Shown: piece after piece, positions 34,878 through 45,429 of the stretch
Numbering within the stretch: position 1 is the stretch's first letter
Layout: each line of letters begins with the position of its first letter
Source: Adiantum capillus-veneris
Lineage: Eukaryota; Streptophyta; Polypodiopsida; Polypodiales; Pteridaceae
Length of the DNA stretch: 64,000 nucleotides
Direction: 5' to 3'
Assembly (NCBI GenBank): GCA_014529385.2
Contig: CM043953.1
Span: 70,415,872 to 70,479,871 of the forward strand
Made by a program: the position numbers and the translations under genes
Notes under the pieces: model-generated
Seen by the model: the letters and a program-made list of their open reading frames with translations, nothing else
What the model was told of the DNA's origin: nothing
The model's database searches: none

Positions 34878-36980
34878 ATGGGTAGGAAAAGCTACAAGCA
34901 GAATAGTTTCTCTTCAAGGCAAACCTCCAATAATCCCATCAGACATGGAAGGCACATAATTATTATCACTGGCCTGTTTTTTGTGTTTGCCATGCCTCTG
35001 CATCTAGCCAAGGACCTCGACCCTTCTCAAAGTTTTTCCTTTCCCTCCTTTGACAACCCAAGTCTTCCAAATATCACTTTTGCCCACCAGGATGCCTGGT
35101 ATGGAGGCCAACTTGCTGCCCCTGGCAGCAATGGTACTATCTGGTTGAATCCCGATCCGATCGCTGTCAAAACACTCGCCGAGGCAAATATAGGGAAAAT
35201 GGTGTACAAGGATCCCATCAGATTCAAATTTCCTAAATACGGTATGGCATCCTTCTCCACATGCTTCACATTCAAGATCACAACCACACGCGATTATCCG
35301 GAATGCGGCAGCGTTATGGTTTTCTTCATTTCTGATTATTTTAAAGCCCCTGAGAGAAGCTATGGCAGGTACTTTGGCATGGTCAGCCCAACCACCCCTG
35401 ATGGGCAACGCTTCTTTGCAGTCGAATTTGACACTCACATCTCGCCCAACTTGCATGATGTGAGTGGTAGTCACATTGGCATTGACATTAACTCTTTAAA
35501 ATCCCTTGAAGTTGCAGATACCAGCCCCAATTCCACAAATCCTACATATTACCCAAGGCTCTTTTTGTATAACAATTATACCTTCACTACTTGGGTTGAC
35601 TACAATAGTTCCACAAATCTGATAGAGGTTTGGATGACCAACTCTAGTACATCTCAGCGGCCCTCGACAACAGTCCTCACTCACAGATACAATTTGTCTA
35701 ATGTCTTCGATGACACTATGTTTGTTGGGTTCTCTGCTACAAACAATGCAAGTGAAGATGGCATGGAAGGGCATGTTCTGTTTTCATGGAATTTCACCAT
35801 TCACTATCCTCATGATGACCACCCAAAAGGTGCTGGATCTGTACTCAAGCCAGCTTTGATAGTTGTCGGTGTTATTGTAGTTGCCGGAATTGCTTCTTGT
35901 GCTGGCTTCCTCATCTGGAGAAGAGAAAAGAAAAGCAAATTTGCGCGAAACAGGACAGTTCGCCCGCATAGTGGCTCTATAGCAATTTCCATGGACCATT
36001 CCCCGTCCGTGGCACTATACACTCTCAAACAACTCAAGAAAGCGACCAGCAATTTCAGAAACGACAATCAAATTGGTGAAGGAGGATACAGCTTTGTGTA
36101 CAAAGGTGTTCTTGACAATGGAAGCATGATAGCAGTTAAGAGATTAAAGGGAAACTTAGAGAAAGATCGGAGGGAGGCTGAGTTCTTATCAGAATTTAAA
36201 GTAATACGCAACACTCGACACCGCAATCTGCTACAACTGCAAGGATGGTGCTATGAGAACGAGGAGGCACTATTGGTGTATAATTACATGAGCAAAGGGA
36301 GCTTGGATCGCTATCTGTATGGAAGCGAACAAGGCACGCTTCCGAGGGAAACAAGATTTCGGATACTTGGAGGGATCGCCTCCGCATTGCATTATTTGCA
36401 CTTTGGTTTGGGGGACTGTGTGCTTCACAGGGATGTCAAGGCTGCTAATGTGCTTCTAACAGATGACTTTCAGCCCATGTTGTGTGATTTTGGTCTTGCA
36501 CGGCTTATAAGCCATAATCAGTCTGACGCAATTACAATGACAGCAGCAGGGACCACTGGATATGTCGCACCGGAAGTTGTATTCTCAGGTAAGTTTTCTG
36601 ACAAAGCCGACGTTTATGGATTTGGAGTGCTTGCTTTGGAAATTGCTTGTGGATGCCCTGCTATTGACCGATATCAGGTCAGGCTTGCAGAATGGGTATG
36701 GAAACTTCACTTGAGCAATAAATTGATAGAAGCTCTTGATTCCAGCATACGTATCGCCATGTCGGCTCCCGAAGAGCAACAATGGAAAGGGGTTTTACAG
36801 CTTGCTCTCATGTGCTGCAATCCTTCAGCGGACAGTCGGCCCAATATGCGACAAGTATGCCAAACTTTGGATGGTGATAATGCTCTCCTCAGACAGCCTT
36901 TGCCAAAATCGAAAGAATGGGCACCTCTGCCCAATGAGATGTGGCCTTCAGCATCTGAGGCTTTTGCTTCTGCAGATTGA
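34878..36980 (+). CDS. L-type lectin receptor-like kinase
   Basis: This intact single-exon frame of 700 residues is a cell-surface receptor kinase. Residues 27-44 form a hydrophobic signal segment after an unusually long basic N-terminus. Residues ~50-310 are a legume-lectin domain whose metal-site pattern AVEFDT...N..D....HIGID is kept (E183, D185, N191, D194, H199), with many N-glycosylation sites. A membrane span lies at ~325-347. The cytosolic Ser/Thr kinase (~397-665) has the Gly loop GEGGYSFV (400-407), Lys421, HRD (517-519), DFG (537-539) and APE (564-566). All catalytic residues are present, so it should be active. The family senses extracellular or wall-derived signals in plant defence and development; the ligand here is unknown. 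The ATG at 34,878 is the first in frame. Met39 would cut into the signal segment. Its length fits the family. Confidence 0.96.
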   Translation: MGRKSYKQNSFSSRQTSNNPIRHGRHIIIITGLFFVFAMPLHLAKDLDPSQSFSFPSFDNPSLPNITFAHQDAWYGGQLAAPGSNGTIWLNPDPIAVKTLAEANIGKMVYKDPIRFKFPKYGMASFSTCFTFKITTTRDYPECGSVMVFFISDYFKAPERSYGRYFGMVSPTTPDGQRFFAVEFDTHISPNLHDVSGSHIGIDINSLKSLEVADTSPNSTNPTYYPRLFLYNNYTFTTWVDYNSSTNLIEVWMTNSSTSQRPSTTVLTHRYNLSNVFDDTMFVGFSATNNASEDGMEGHVLFSWNFTIHYPHDDHPKGAGSVLKPALIVVGVIVVAGIASCAGFLIWRREKKSKFARNRTVRPHSGSIAISMDHSPSVALYTLKQLKKATSNFRNDNQIGEGGYSFVYKGVLDNGSMIAVKRLKGNLEKDRREAEFLSEFKVIRNTRHRNLLQLQGWCYENEEALLVYNYMSKGSLDRYLYGSEQGTLPRETRFRILGGIASALHYLHFGLGDCVLHRDVKAANVLLTDDFQPMLCDFGLARLISHNQSDAITMTAAGTTGYVAPEVVFSGKFSDKADVYGFGVLALEIACGCPAIDRYQVRLAEWVWKLHLSNKLIEALDSSIRIAMSAPEEQQWKGVLQLALMCCNPSADSRPNMRQVCQTLDGDNALLRQPLPKSKEWAPLPNEMWPSASEAFASAD

Positions 36981-37009
36981 TCCTTGTCTGAGGAGGAGAA
37001 GAGACAGAA

Positions 37010-37015
37010 AATAAA
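37010..37015 (+). terminator. Candidate polyadenylation signal (AATAAA)
   Basis: AATAAA occurs 30 bp after the receptor kinase stop codon. It is close for a plant 3' end, so a later signal may be used instead. Confidence 0.35.
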
Positions 37016-38177
37016 CGGGCAAAGCTATGTTTGTTTCTTTAAATTCAGCTGCTCTGAATTCCAATTCACAATGCCTATTGTTGAAGGATACTTGCATGCT
37101 TGGTCAGTATATTGTTGAGTACATCACTACTACTCGCAAGAAATTATCTCCCATTTGCTACATGAATAATACCATTTTTACTCTGTGTAAAGCTTGGTGC
37201 CTTTTCTCACTTGCATTTTGCTTCTGTGGTGCTGGCCCTCGGGTTCAATTTGGAGATTGGCACCATTTCTGTGACCGTCATAGCGTTGTAACATAGTGTT
37301 GTCCTACTCTTTTGATTCATCTGTTGAGGTCAACAATTGTAAAATAGTCGTGTCTGGTGGTATTGCTATGTTGATGATTCTCTGCACAAGGATGTAAATA
37401 CAAGCATTGTAGAATTGTCAGCACAGAATTTTTTGTTACTCGATATTTTTATCAAAAGATGAGTGTTGATAATATACCGATGAAGTGGATGTATGGTAGC
37501 CATGTTTCTTGCTACTACAGAATTTTCCACTTATACTTCACCAAGGATCAATATACCATCAACTGCTCTCTTGAAATAAAACATAGTTTATTGCACATGT
37601 TCGTTACAGCGATACAGCACCCTGTCTACAGTTGCATAAAACATAGGCTATTAATTGACTAATCTTGATTAGTTTCCACAAAACCTAGCTTACATATTTT
37701 CCATAGAAGCTAGGTTGAAAGCTAGCAAAGTGAGCTTCAACAAAGCTACCTTGACTCGAAGTTGATGGTGGTCGGGGGATTGCTCTCATGGTTTTTAGCA
37801 AAATGATAGTCCACAAAGCCTACTTGATGTCTACAATGATGGTGGTAAAGGATTGATCTAACGGGTAGAGCCATTAAAAGTAAACAAGATTCTAGTACAA
37901 GCTCCATGCACACTAACATAGGAGTCAAAATCACAAGAATGCTGAGCTTTGCACACCTAACACCCATATTGGCCTTATACGTTACACTACCACAAGCCAA
38001 TGGAATGCTGGACTTGAATTCTTTCAGCAAAGGAATGCGCGTGCTTTGCCATGTTCCTAAGCCTGCGGCCAAAACATTGCAAAGGGTCATAGGATGGCTA
38101 ATATATACACAAGAAGATTTAGAAATTTTCTCATGTAGGAAAAGGGAGCCTTTTTCCGTGTTTTTCATATAATGCAT
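37016..38177. other. Non-coding stretch downstream of the receptor kinase
   Basis: It probably includes the 3' untranslated region. I see no further gene or repeat that I can support. Confidence 0.45.
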
Positions 38178-38332
38178 AACATCATGAGCTTATGCTCGGG
38201 AGGCACCGCATACCTAGCTAGGTACGATTGGGGGACAGGAGACCGCCGGTCCCCTACCAGGCCGACGATCGGCTGCCCCCAATCGTACCTAGCTAGGTAT
38301 GCCGTGCCTCCCTCACAGAAGCTCATGATGTT
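38178..38332. repeat. Inverted repeat with 57-bp arms
   Basis: Arms 38,178-38,234 and 38,276-38,332 match at 52 of 57 positions when one is reversed and complemented, around a 41-bp centre. Inside each arm the segment tacctagctaggta is itself palindromic. The centre contains two further small stems (gacc/ggtc and gccga/tcggc). It could be a MITE or a hairpin RNA source. I found no clear target duplication. Confidence 0.9.
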
Positions 38333-38837
38333 GAGTTAAGTCATAATGTGGGATTATTGTGAGAATCTGTCCAAAACTTCTTGTGTATCATCAAACAGTT
38401 CCAGCAATGTTTAGGACATTCTCAAGCTCTGGGGTTGCTTTACTCGGTCCGAGGCCTTTATGAGACAGAATTATGGTCTCCTTGTCAGCCTTGTGGCGTG
38501 CTAAAGGCCTACAGCATTGAGGGTCAAAAGGTAGTATGGAGCTTTAAGTTTTTAACTACTATGGCCATCATTCTGTTCTCATATGAGGCATAATTGACTG
38601 TCGAGAAGTCAGTGCTCAAGGTCAGGCCTCTTCAACCCCGCTTTTGTAAACTCGTCCCGAGTCCCGACTCCCCTGCTTTTCTCACCATCAAGAATCATCC
38701 TTATATGTAGGTACCAGTCCGCGCCCTCGGTAATCGAGTTATGCTATCCTCACTATCTCCACGGGCAGCTTCAAATGGACCTTATAGGCTTGTAAATACT
38801 GGGCGAAAAGTATATCTGGGTAGGCTTGTAAATTGGG

Positions 38838-39024
38838 GGCAGTCCGCACCACCCATCTTTTTTTTTTTTTTTCGCAAATCCCAGACGACCTGTGCAAATC
38901 GATACGAACGTCTTTATGGGCACACATGGTCGCTTGGCCGCCTTTGAACCCATGATCCGGGTCACGGAAGAACAAAGATTCAACCAACTAAGCTAGCTCC
39001 TATGGACAGTCCACGCCCCACATC
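38838..39024 (-). mobile_element. tRNA-derived SINE with poly(A) tail and degenerate TSD
   Basis: On the minus strand a tRNA-like head carries an A box (TAGCTTAGTTGG) and a B box (GGGTTCAAA) at tRNA-like spacing. A ~75-bp body and a 15-base A tail follow (T run 38,858-38,872 on plus). The flanks hold related ~20-bp sequences, ggcagtccgcaccacccatc (38,838-38,857) and ggacagtccacgccccacatc with one extra base (39,004-39,024), best read as a diverged target duplication. Pol III would transcribe it; a partner LINE would mobilise it. Confidence 0.75.
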
Positions 39025-40372
39025 TTGCAGATACGGCCTCCAACATGTGCATTAACCACTATGCTCGCTTGCATTCATTGACATGTAAGGGATTTGAGTG
39101 TGCCAGATTGTAAAAGCGGACAAATATGTAAATACGGGGCAACTTTGTGAATTTGGGATGTCTTCATTCCGCCAAATCTAATGGCCGCCAATTTTCCTCC
39201 TCCACCAATGATCCCATTTGAACATGCCCTTGTGATATAGTGATGAGGATTCACTTCCTCCTCTGAATAGTTTTTACTCCCTCTTGCCTCTTAAGACAAT
39301 AGACCATCGAGGACAAGTCAGTGATGTTAGAGGCATTTTGCATTAGGCACGGTTTACCCCCGCTGTGCACGACATCTTTGAACTTCTCTATCCCCGCCCC
39401 CTCACAGTAACTCCGTCAAAAGAGGCAGAGTTACACATACCCTCGCCACAATTATCTGATTCATCCGACTTTGATGCCTTAACCTATATCCCGGCCCTAC
39501 TGTGTGTGAAACACTTTTGAAATCTCACCCTTTTTGCCCCTATTTATCCCTAGTTTCATCCTAGTTAATTGTGGCAATCAAATGGTGGAGATCAAAGATG
39601 TGCATCCCCCCTCAATCTGGGTCCTACATCCCCTCTGTGCTGAATCGGTGTGAGATAATGAGCCCCCTCCCCCCCCCCCCCCCCCCCCGCCCCTTTCTTC
39701 TATAAGTGACACGGGGTCGGAGTAAGGGGATGTATGGCGGGGCGCCTTTTTTGCAGGGCGGGGGGCTTTGGGCCATTGGATCAATGCAGCAGGGGGAGAG
39801 CAAGCTTTTATAGTACAAGTCCACCATCCTTTCAACGTGTCGTGATAGGCGGGTTGGATAGGGAGCACGAGTCCTCAGTGGGAGGTCGGGAGTTCGAGTC
39901 GTGACGCGACAGTGCATGGCGGAGATGGGGTCAATGGTAAATTGAATTTCCATTGTAGATCCCTCAACTCTCACTCGTGGCCTTTATTATAGACGAGCCC
40001 CCCCCTCCCCCACATCTATATATGTCACGGGGTCATAGTGAAGGGATCAAGGGTAGGAGTGAAAAATTGGATCAAGATTCAATGAGGACCGCGAACTTTT
40101 TCGGCACCGTGGAATTGTAATCTCTACACAAAAAGTAATCTCTGCACAATCATAACTTTCGGCGGCACAGCACGGCGCCTTTTATTTGTGCAATGAAGTC
40201 AAGCTAAAAGTAGATTCCTTCCTTTATGTTCGCGCAAGTATGTGCATCATTCACTCTTCCTACTTTAAAGAGACTAACTCCCGGCCCACATCAAAATAAT
40301 GTGCACACTCACACTGTATGTAATCTCGACACACTGTGTGTAATCGCGACACACGCAAGAGAAAACTTTGTC
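39025..40372. other. Non-coding stretch with C20 run and a B-box-like site
   Basis: A run of 20 C residues lies at 39,669-39,688. At 39,889-39,899 GAGTTCGAGTC fits a tRNA B box after 'cctcagtgggaggtc', as in tRNA-Leu-like SINEs, but I see no A box. No protein gene is supported. Confidence 0.4.
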
Positions 40373-40442
40373 TCTCTCTCCCTCTCTCTCTCTGGCACAC
40401 ACACACACACGCACACACAAACACATTCACATCCACACACAC
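40373..40442. repeat. CT-rich and CA-rich simple sequence
   Basis: An imperfect CT tract (40,373-40,394) passes into an imperfect CA tract to about 40,442, just before a short acidic open frame. Confidence 0.85.
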
Positions 40443-40489
40443 AGCGAAGTGTGCTTTCTCATCCAATCACCCTCAATTAAAACCAAGTG

Positions 40490-40615
40490 ATGGATTGGGA
40501 TCTAGAAAACATGGAAGGTGATCATATGCTTGAGGAGTTATTTGATGAGGATTCAAGCCATGCGAGTAGTAAAAGTATTGATGACGACTTCGAGGTACTC
40601 CATGAAAGAAGGTGA
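40490..40615 (+). CDS. Short acidic frame, possible first exon
   Basis: A 41-residue frame starts MDWDLENMEGDHMLEEL and is strongly acidic, ending shortly after DDDFE. A possible donor (gag|gtactcc) follows DDDFE at about 40,594, so it could be a first exon. No domain is recognised. It faces a minus-strand frame at 40,654-41,247, an arrangement that would fit a two-gene DNA transposon, but this is speculative. Confidence 0.25.
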   Translation: MDWDLENMEGDHMLEELFDEDSSHASSKSIDDDFEVLHERR

Positions 40616-40653
40616 TGTTCTTGGAGAAAACGGGCCTCTTGATGATCAAATGG

Positions 40654-41247
40654 TTAAGGTGTTTCCGAATCCAAATCTCTATATATCCACAACATATTTT
40701 TCCTTTGATAGAGAGGCATATAATTACATGATAAGAGTGCTTCAACACCAGAAAAGTGGGAACAAAGTAATCTGTTTTTAGAGGACCAATGGTCAGATGG
40801 AATATCACTGGTAATCATTTCAATGATGGGCGAAATTCTTGTCCAATGCATGTCCTCCACGTCAGTTGCGGTGCACAGAAGTCTAGGAACGGTAAGTGGT
40901 GGAGCTTTTATGGCATGAATGCGTATAATAGTAAGGCGAGTAGGCATTTTTCCTCGTAAATCTCCTATGCGACGCTTACCTTCTGTTGTCCACTCACCAT
41001 CACCAAGCTCTGAAGTTTCTTCATTGTAGTCACAAACCTCATCCTTTGAGGAGATCGTGGATTGTCTTTTGTCTTTACCAGCCACACTTGGATACGATTT
41101 CGAAGAATCAAGTAAGTCATCTTCTTCTTCACATGCTTCATCATCTTCACGGTGCATGGGTAGAAAGAAACTATTAGAAAAGATGTAGGAGACTATCGAC
41201 GAAACCAGAGCCCTTATTATTGCTACAAAGGCAACTTTTCCACTCAT
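40654..41247 (-). CDS. Uncharacterised 197-residue frame, possible Harbinger-type N-terminus
   Basis: The frame begins MSGKVAFVAIIRALVSSIVS with a hydrophobic N-terminal helix. An acidic stretch (REDDEACEEEDDLLD) and a mixed region with MHWTRISPIIEMI follow. The hydrophobic start followed by a charged segment recalls plant HARBI1-like nuclease N-termini, but no catalytic region is visible. It may be a fragment of a PIF/Harbinger element or a chance frame. Confidence 0.25.
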   Translation of the reverse strand: MSGKVAFVAIIRALVSSIVSYIFSNSFFLPMHREDDEACEEEDDLLDSSKSYPSVAGKDKRQSTISSKDEVCDYNEETSELGDGEWTTEGKRRIGDLRGKMPTRLTIIRIHAIKAPPLTVPRLLCTATDVEDMHWTRISPIIEMITSDIPSDHWSSKNRLLCSHFSGVEALLSCNYMPLYQRKNMLWIYRDLDSETP

Positions 41248-41272
41248 CCCGCACGGAAAAATTCAGCGTTAT

Positions 41273-44200
41273 GTGTTTACTGAGCAAGATAAGGCTCTAC
41301 TCCAACTGTGGGACTTGCATGTGGTTTTTCAAGCCACGAGGATTGAATTTGACACAGCCATCATAAGGAAAGTCTTGGACTCTTTTAATGCTGAAGATGG
41401 CAGTGCTGTGATTTATGGCATGAAAGTGTCTATCACACCAAAAAGTATTGCTTTTGCATTCCGTATGCCAAAGGGGCCCAAGCCATCTGTGGCAACTGCA
41501 AAGCAGATTAGTGCAGCTCTGAAGAAAGATGATGCTGCTAAGAGGAAAAGGAAAGCCAGTGTGCAAGGGATTCCAGTCGCAGGACTAGAAGCTCCCGTTG
41601 CCTACCGATTTGTGGTTGCTATAAGCCTGAAGAATAATCCTACATATGTGTCAGAGAAACTTTTTGCTATGCGGATTGGATTCCAAAGTCTCTATCAACC
41701 TCTTCCAGATATTGTCGCATAATGTGCTTCAGCAAACTACCAAGTTGAAATCTCAAAGTGTATTCAAGGCTTGGTATGTTTGGCAGTTTCTTTACTGGGC
41801 AACTGCCCCAGACACCCATGATCAGGTGAGAATGGCTTGGAGCCAGAAGCCATTCCCAGTATCCAAGAATATAGACTTGTCATCAGATGAAGAAGAGCCC
41901 GAAAGCCAGTCAACCCCCACTAGACAGAAAAGGAAGGCTAAACAAGATGAAGCTGGAAGTTCAAAGAAGCCGCGGACGACAGTGACTAAAAGCACTGCTC
42001 TCCTGAAGCAGTTGGAAAGTCAAATCAAAACAGTGTCTACTCAAAGGATTCTAGTTAGCCAGACTGAATAACATACTGACTAGACCACTGGTGGAATCAA
42101 CCAGTCAGCAAGACAAATTTCAATAATCACCAGTACTGGACAAAATCAATCGGAAAGGGCCAGTCCTGAACAGTCAGCAGACCAGACTGAGAAGAGCAAA
42201 GGCCCAGCTTCTCCAAATCCACTTGGTCGAGTCTCCATCCCATACAGTGAAGAAGCCCTGCACTTGACAAAGAAAGACAATTACAACAGCTGCAGACTCA
42301 TCCGCTCAAGGGACGTCTCCTATTGCAAAAATGTGATTATGTTGCATTACCTTATATGGCTCCGGTCACAGTCTATGAGCCAACTAATTCTGACCCAGCA
42401 ACGGTTAATGATGGTTGTTCAATACTCATTCAATCATCATGGAATACTATTGTCAATTGTATGAGAAAAATACTGGATGTTGCAGGGACAAAAGATGAAC
42501 TAATTAAGGTAAAGTGAATTAAGGGAGGCTGAGGAGCAGATTGAAAAGCTGGAGCAAGGGAGAGTAGCCCAGAACCTGCGCCACACTATCCTTGAGGCTC
42601 ACTCAGACAGGAATATTCAGCAGTTACAAAGTGAGCTAGCCGAGATAGAGTCTAAGATGCAGACCATGCGGGAAGAAAAGGCAGAAGCTAAACGAGCTAC
42701 TGATTGGTTCGAAACCATGTTGAGAATGAAGCGAGTCGAGTTCAACTCTTTACTGATCGCCACAATGCTCTGAAGGCCACATTAATAGAAAGATATATCT
42801 ATAATAATCTGGCCAAGATCTTGAATCCAGCGGGCAATGCTGTTTTCAACATGGATAACTTGAATTATCTTATGGAGATGATGCAGAGAGTGATTTGGAG
42901 GATAAAGTTACTGAATATAACAATGCTCTGACAAATCAAGCTATCCTTGATTACATTGAGCAGCAGACTACCATTGAAGAAGATGAGGATAAGGAGGAAG
43001 AAGAACCAGAGAAGGAGGATGAACCAGACGAAGGGCATAATGATGATGATGATGATGCCTCTCCTCCATCTCCACCTCCGCAACCTGGTACTGGCGATAC
43101 AGGGTCAACTGGAGAAAATCAGTCACAAGCAGACCAGCCAGACCGGCATGAAGGGCAGCGGTCGAGTGATGAGCAGCTAGGAGAGCAATAACCCAACAAC
43201 ATTGGGAATCCACTGGCACACCAATCACAACACAGCAAGAATGCTAAAGAGAAAGGGAAAGCAGTGACTCCGAGACCAGCAGGTAATGAGCAACATTCAT
43301 TACACCTCATCACACTGAATAAGAGATTGAGACATCAGCAGGGTCCTATAACCAGGCGGTATCTAGAGGATGGCGATCTTATCTCTGATTTGGAGCGCTT
43401 TCAACGACTGTATGTCGGCGCCAGGGAAATGGTTGAGTATTGGAAATCAACTTCTTTCCATGATCAAGAGGCCTGCCAATTGCGTGCACATCCCAGTACA
43501 ATACAACTGTTAGAAAGGGTGCCTGAATGGATACTAACTGCTGAAGAGAGAGTAACCAATCCACATTGGCAACGGCAGTCTACTGAAGATTGCCGCTCTC
43601 TGGCCATGGAATTAGAGCTTCTGCTAGGGAACAAGCCGACATATAAATGTATGAAGGATGTCAGGAATCAATTGAAAGTGGTCTTAGTGCAAATGCAGAT
43701 TGCTAGGGGAGTTCTGGATCAAAGGGTGCGGACCATTCTTGAAGACCAGACTACCACCAGCAAGGGATCTCAAACTCGAATGTCAATGGGAGAACAGGCA
43801 ACTGCTCTCCGACGGCTGTTTCAGCTAGTTAAAGTAACCAGAAAGATGATGCAGCAAGAGAACCAGGTTGTCCTTAGTTTCTTGGAATTTGTGCATGATT
43901 CTCCAGTTCTCTTATATGCTTTACCAACAAGAGAGGCAGAATTGCCAAGACTTTTTCCAGCACTTTATCCTCAACATCTAGAACCAATCGATCGGCTCAC
44001 ATATTTTAAGATTACTGATGATCTTTAGGATTGGCATAAGCAATCCACTGTGGAATGGAAAACCTAGCAAACACTGTTCAATGACGCTCTCCAATTGAAT
44101 GATCTCCGGGAGCTGAAAGATGAGGTGCAGAGGATCAAACTGTGTATGGGCCAGTGGAAAATTCAGATGAGAGGCCTCACTAAGATCACCAACCAACTGC

Positions 44201-44601
44201 TGCAACTCAATGTTGAGTCCTCTAAACTGCCTGAAAAGGACATTATGGCTAAACTAGGCCTAGGACCATAGTACAAAGAGATGGTTGAGATTCTTTTTGA
44301 AGCTCGAATCAAAACCAATCAGCCTCTTCCAGAAGGATGGATCCATACAGCCTTGCATTGTCACAAACTAGCCAGAACTCGACTCACCAAAGGTAGACGC
44401 ACGCTCTATGATCCCGACACCAAAACTTATCATCCTCTCACGCCTTATGAAATCGAGATGACCACAAAAAGGCGGGATCAGCTTGAGCAGGAGGCCATTT
44501 ACCGGCTCATTCAGAAGGAGAATGCTGCCATTGGGACTTCTCAGACGCCATCCAGGCCAAAGGGTAAACGGAAGCGGGTTCGGTGGAAGGATACTGGGTA
44601 G
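41273..44601 (+). pseudogene. Coding remnants of an unrecognised LTR retrotransposon
   Basis: A string of open segments in changing registers is followed by a polypurine tract and LTR. In order: a ~150-residue region (41,273-41,722) continued out of frame at 41,646-42,071, with a basic/Ser-rich tail; a coiled-coil region (about 42,521-42,773); an acidic region rich in Asp/Glu then Pro (42,895-43,191); and a long register (43,264-44,601) broken only by TAG at 44,026, 44,065 and 44,269. The last part ends GKRKRVRWKDTG. No protease, integrase or polymerase motif is seen, so it is a gag-like or novel protein of a non-autonomous element. I do not recognise the family. Confidence 0.45.
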
Positions 44602-44712
44602 TTCCATCTCAGAATTCGATCAAGGATTTTTCCGCTGGTCTTCGAATCAGATGGTGGATTTTTCTAGCAATTTTCACAGCAGACGCTGGATTTTTCCACT
44701 CAGAGGTTGGTG

Positions 44713-44900
44713 TCACTTGGCTGGATGTCCCATGGAATTACAATTATAAGGGCGTCAAGCACTCAACAACCCAGCCCTAGAAGAATCAGACGATGGATTT
44801 TTTCCAGTCCCACTTGGCTTGATGCCCATGGAACTACAACCATAGGGGTGTCAAGCACTCAACGAGCAAAATTCCAGAAGAATCAAACGGTGGATTTTTT
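44713..44900 (+). repeat. Tandem ~98-bp duplication before the polypurine tract
   Basis: 'cacttggct.gatg.cccatggaa' through 'gtcaagcactcaac' to 'agaagaatca.acg.tggatttttt' occurs at 44,713-44,802 and again at 44,812-44,900. The 'tggattttt' motif recurs further upstream (from about 44,650). Confidence 0.85.
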
Positions 44901-44930
44901 CTTAGAAATTTTGGAATCTTGCCAAAATTC

Positions 44931-45396
44931 AAGAAAGGAGGGAAGGATGTAGATGGTTGAGACTGTCTCACTGGGTGGGAACCGGCTCCTGTGAGATGAA
45001 CAATGGATCAATCAGTAATTACCACAGTAGTTACCACAGTAATTCCCAAGGCATATAAATAGGACCCATTACATTGCAATCGGGTTGGCATTTGTCGGTT
45101 GTACTTCTGCTTAGCTTTTGATTAATAATCCTTAGTTCTTGAGCTGTTCTTGAGCTACAACATCTTTATCTGTAATCTTTTATCTGTAATCCTAAATACA
45201 GCAGTCTAGTGTACTCCAGTCATACATACTTTGTACTCATTCTCTCTGAGTCTGAATTTGAATGTGAATATGAACATCATTCTCAGTACTTCAGTCTGTT
45301 TCTCATTCCAGTAGATGTATTCCAGTTTAGTTTCCATTTCCTTTTCCAATCTACTGCTTGAACTAACACATCACCCGTAGCTGTAAACTTCTAACA
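44931..45396 (+). mobile_element. Polypurine tract and LTR of the 41-45 kb element
   Basis: A 17-base purine tract, AAGAAAGGAGGGAAGGA (44,931-44,947), abuts TGTAGATGG, the likely LTR start at 44,948. A TATAAAT box lies at 45,054-45,060. The LTR probably ends at CTAACA (45,391-45,396), giving about 449 bp; an earlier ..CTAACA at 45,362-45,367 is an alternative. Directly after it ctggaatcagct resembles a degenerate primer binding site. I found no matching 5' LTR in the window. Confidence 0.6.
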
Positions 45397-45429
45397 CTGG
45401 AATCAGCTATCTAAAGAGATCAGCTCCAA

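Noticed and set aside
35004-35474. 156-residue minus-strand frame inside the receptor kinase
   Set aside because: It is a shadow of the strongly supported plus-strand gene.
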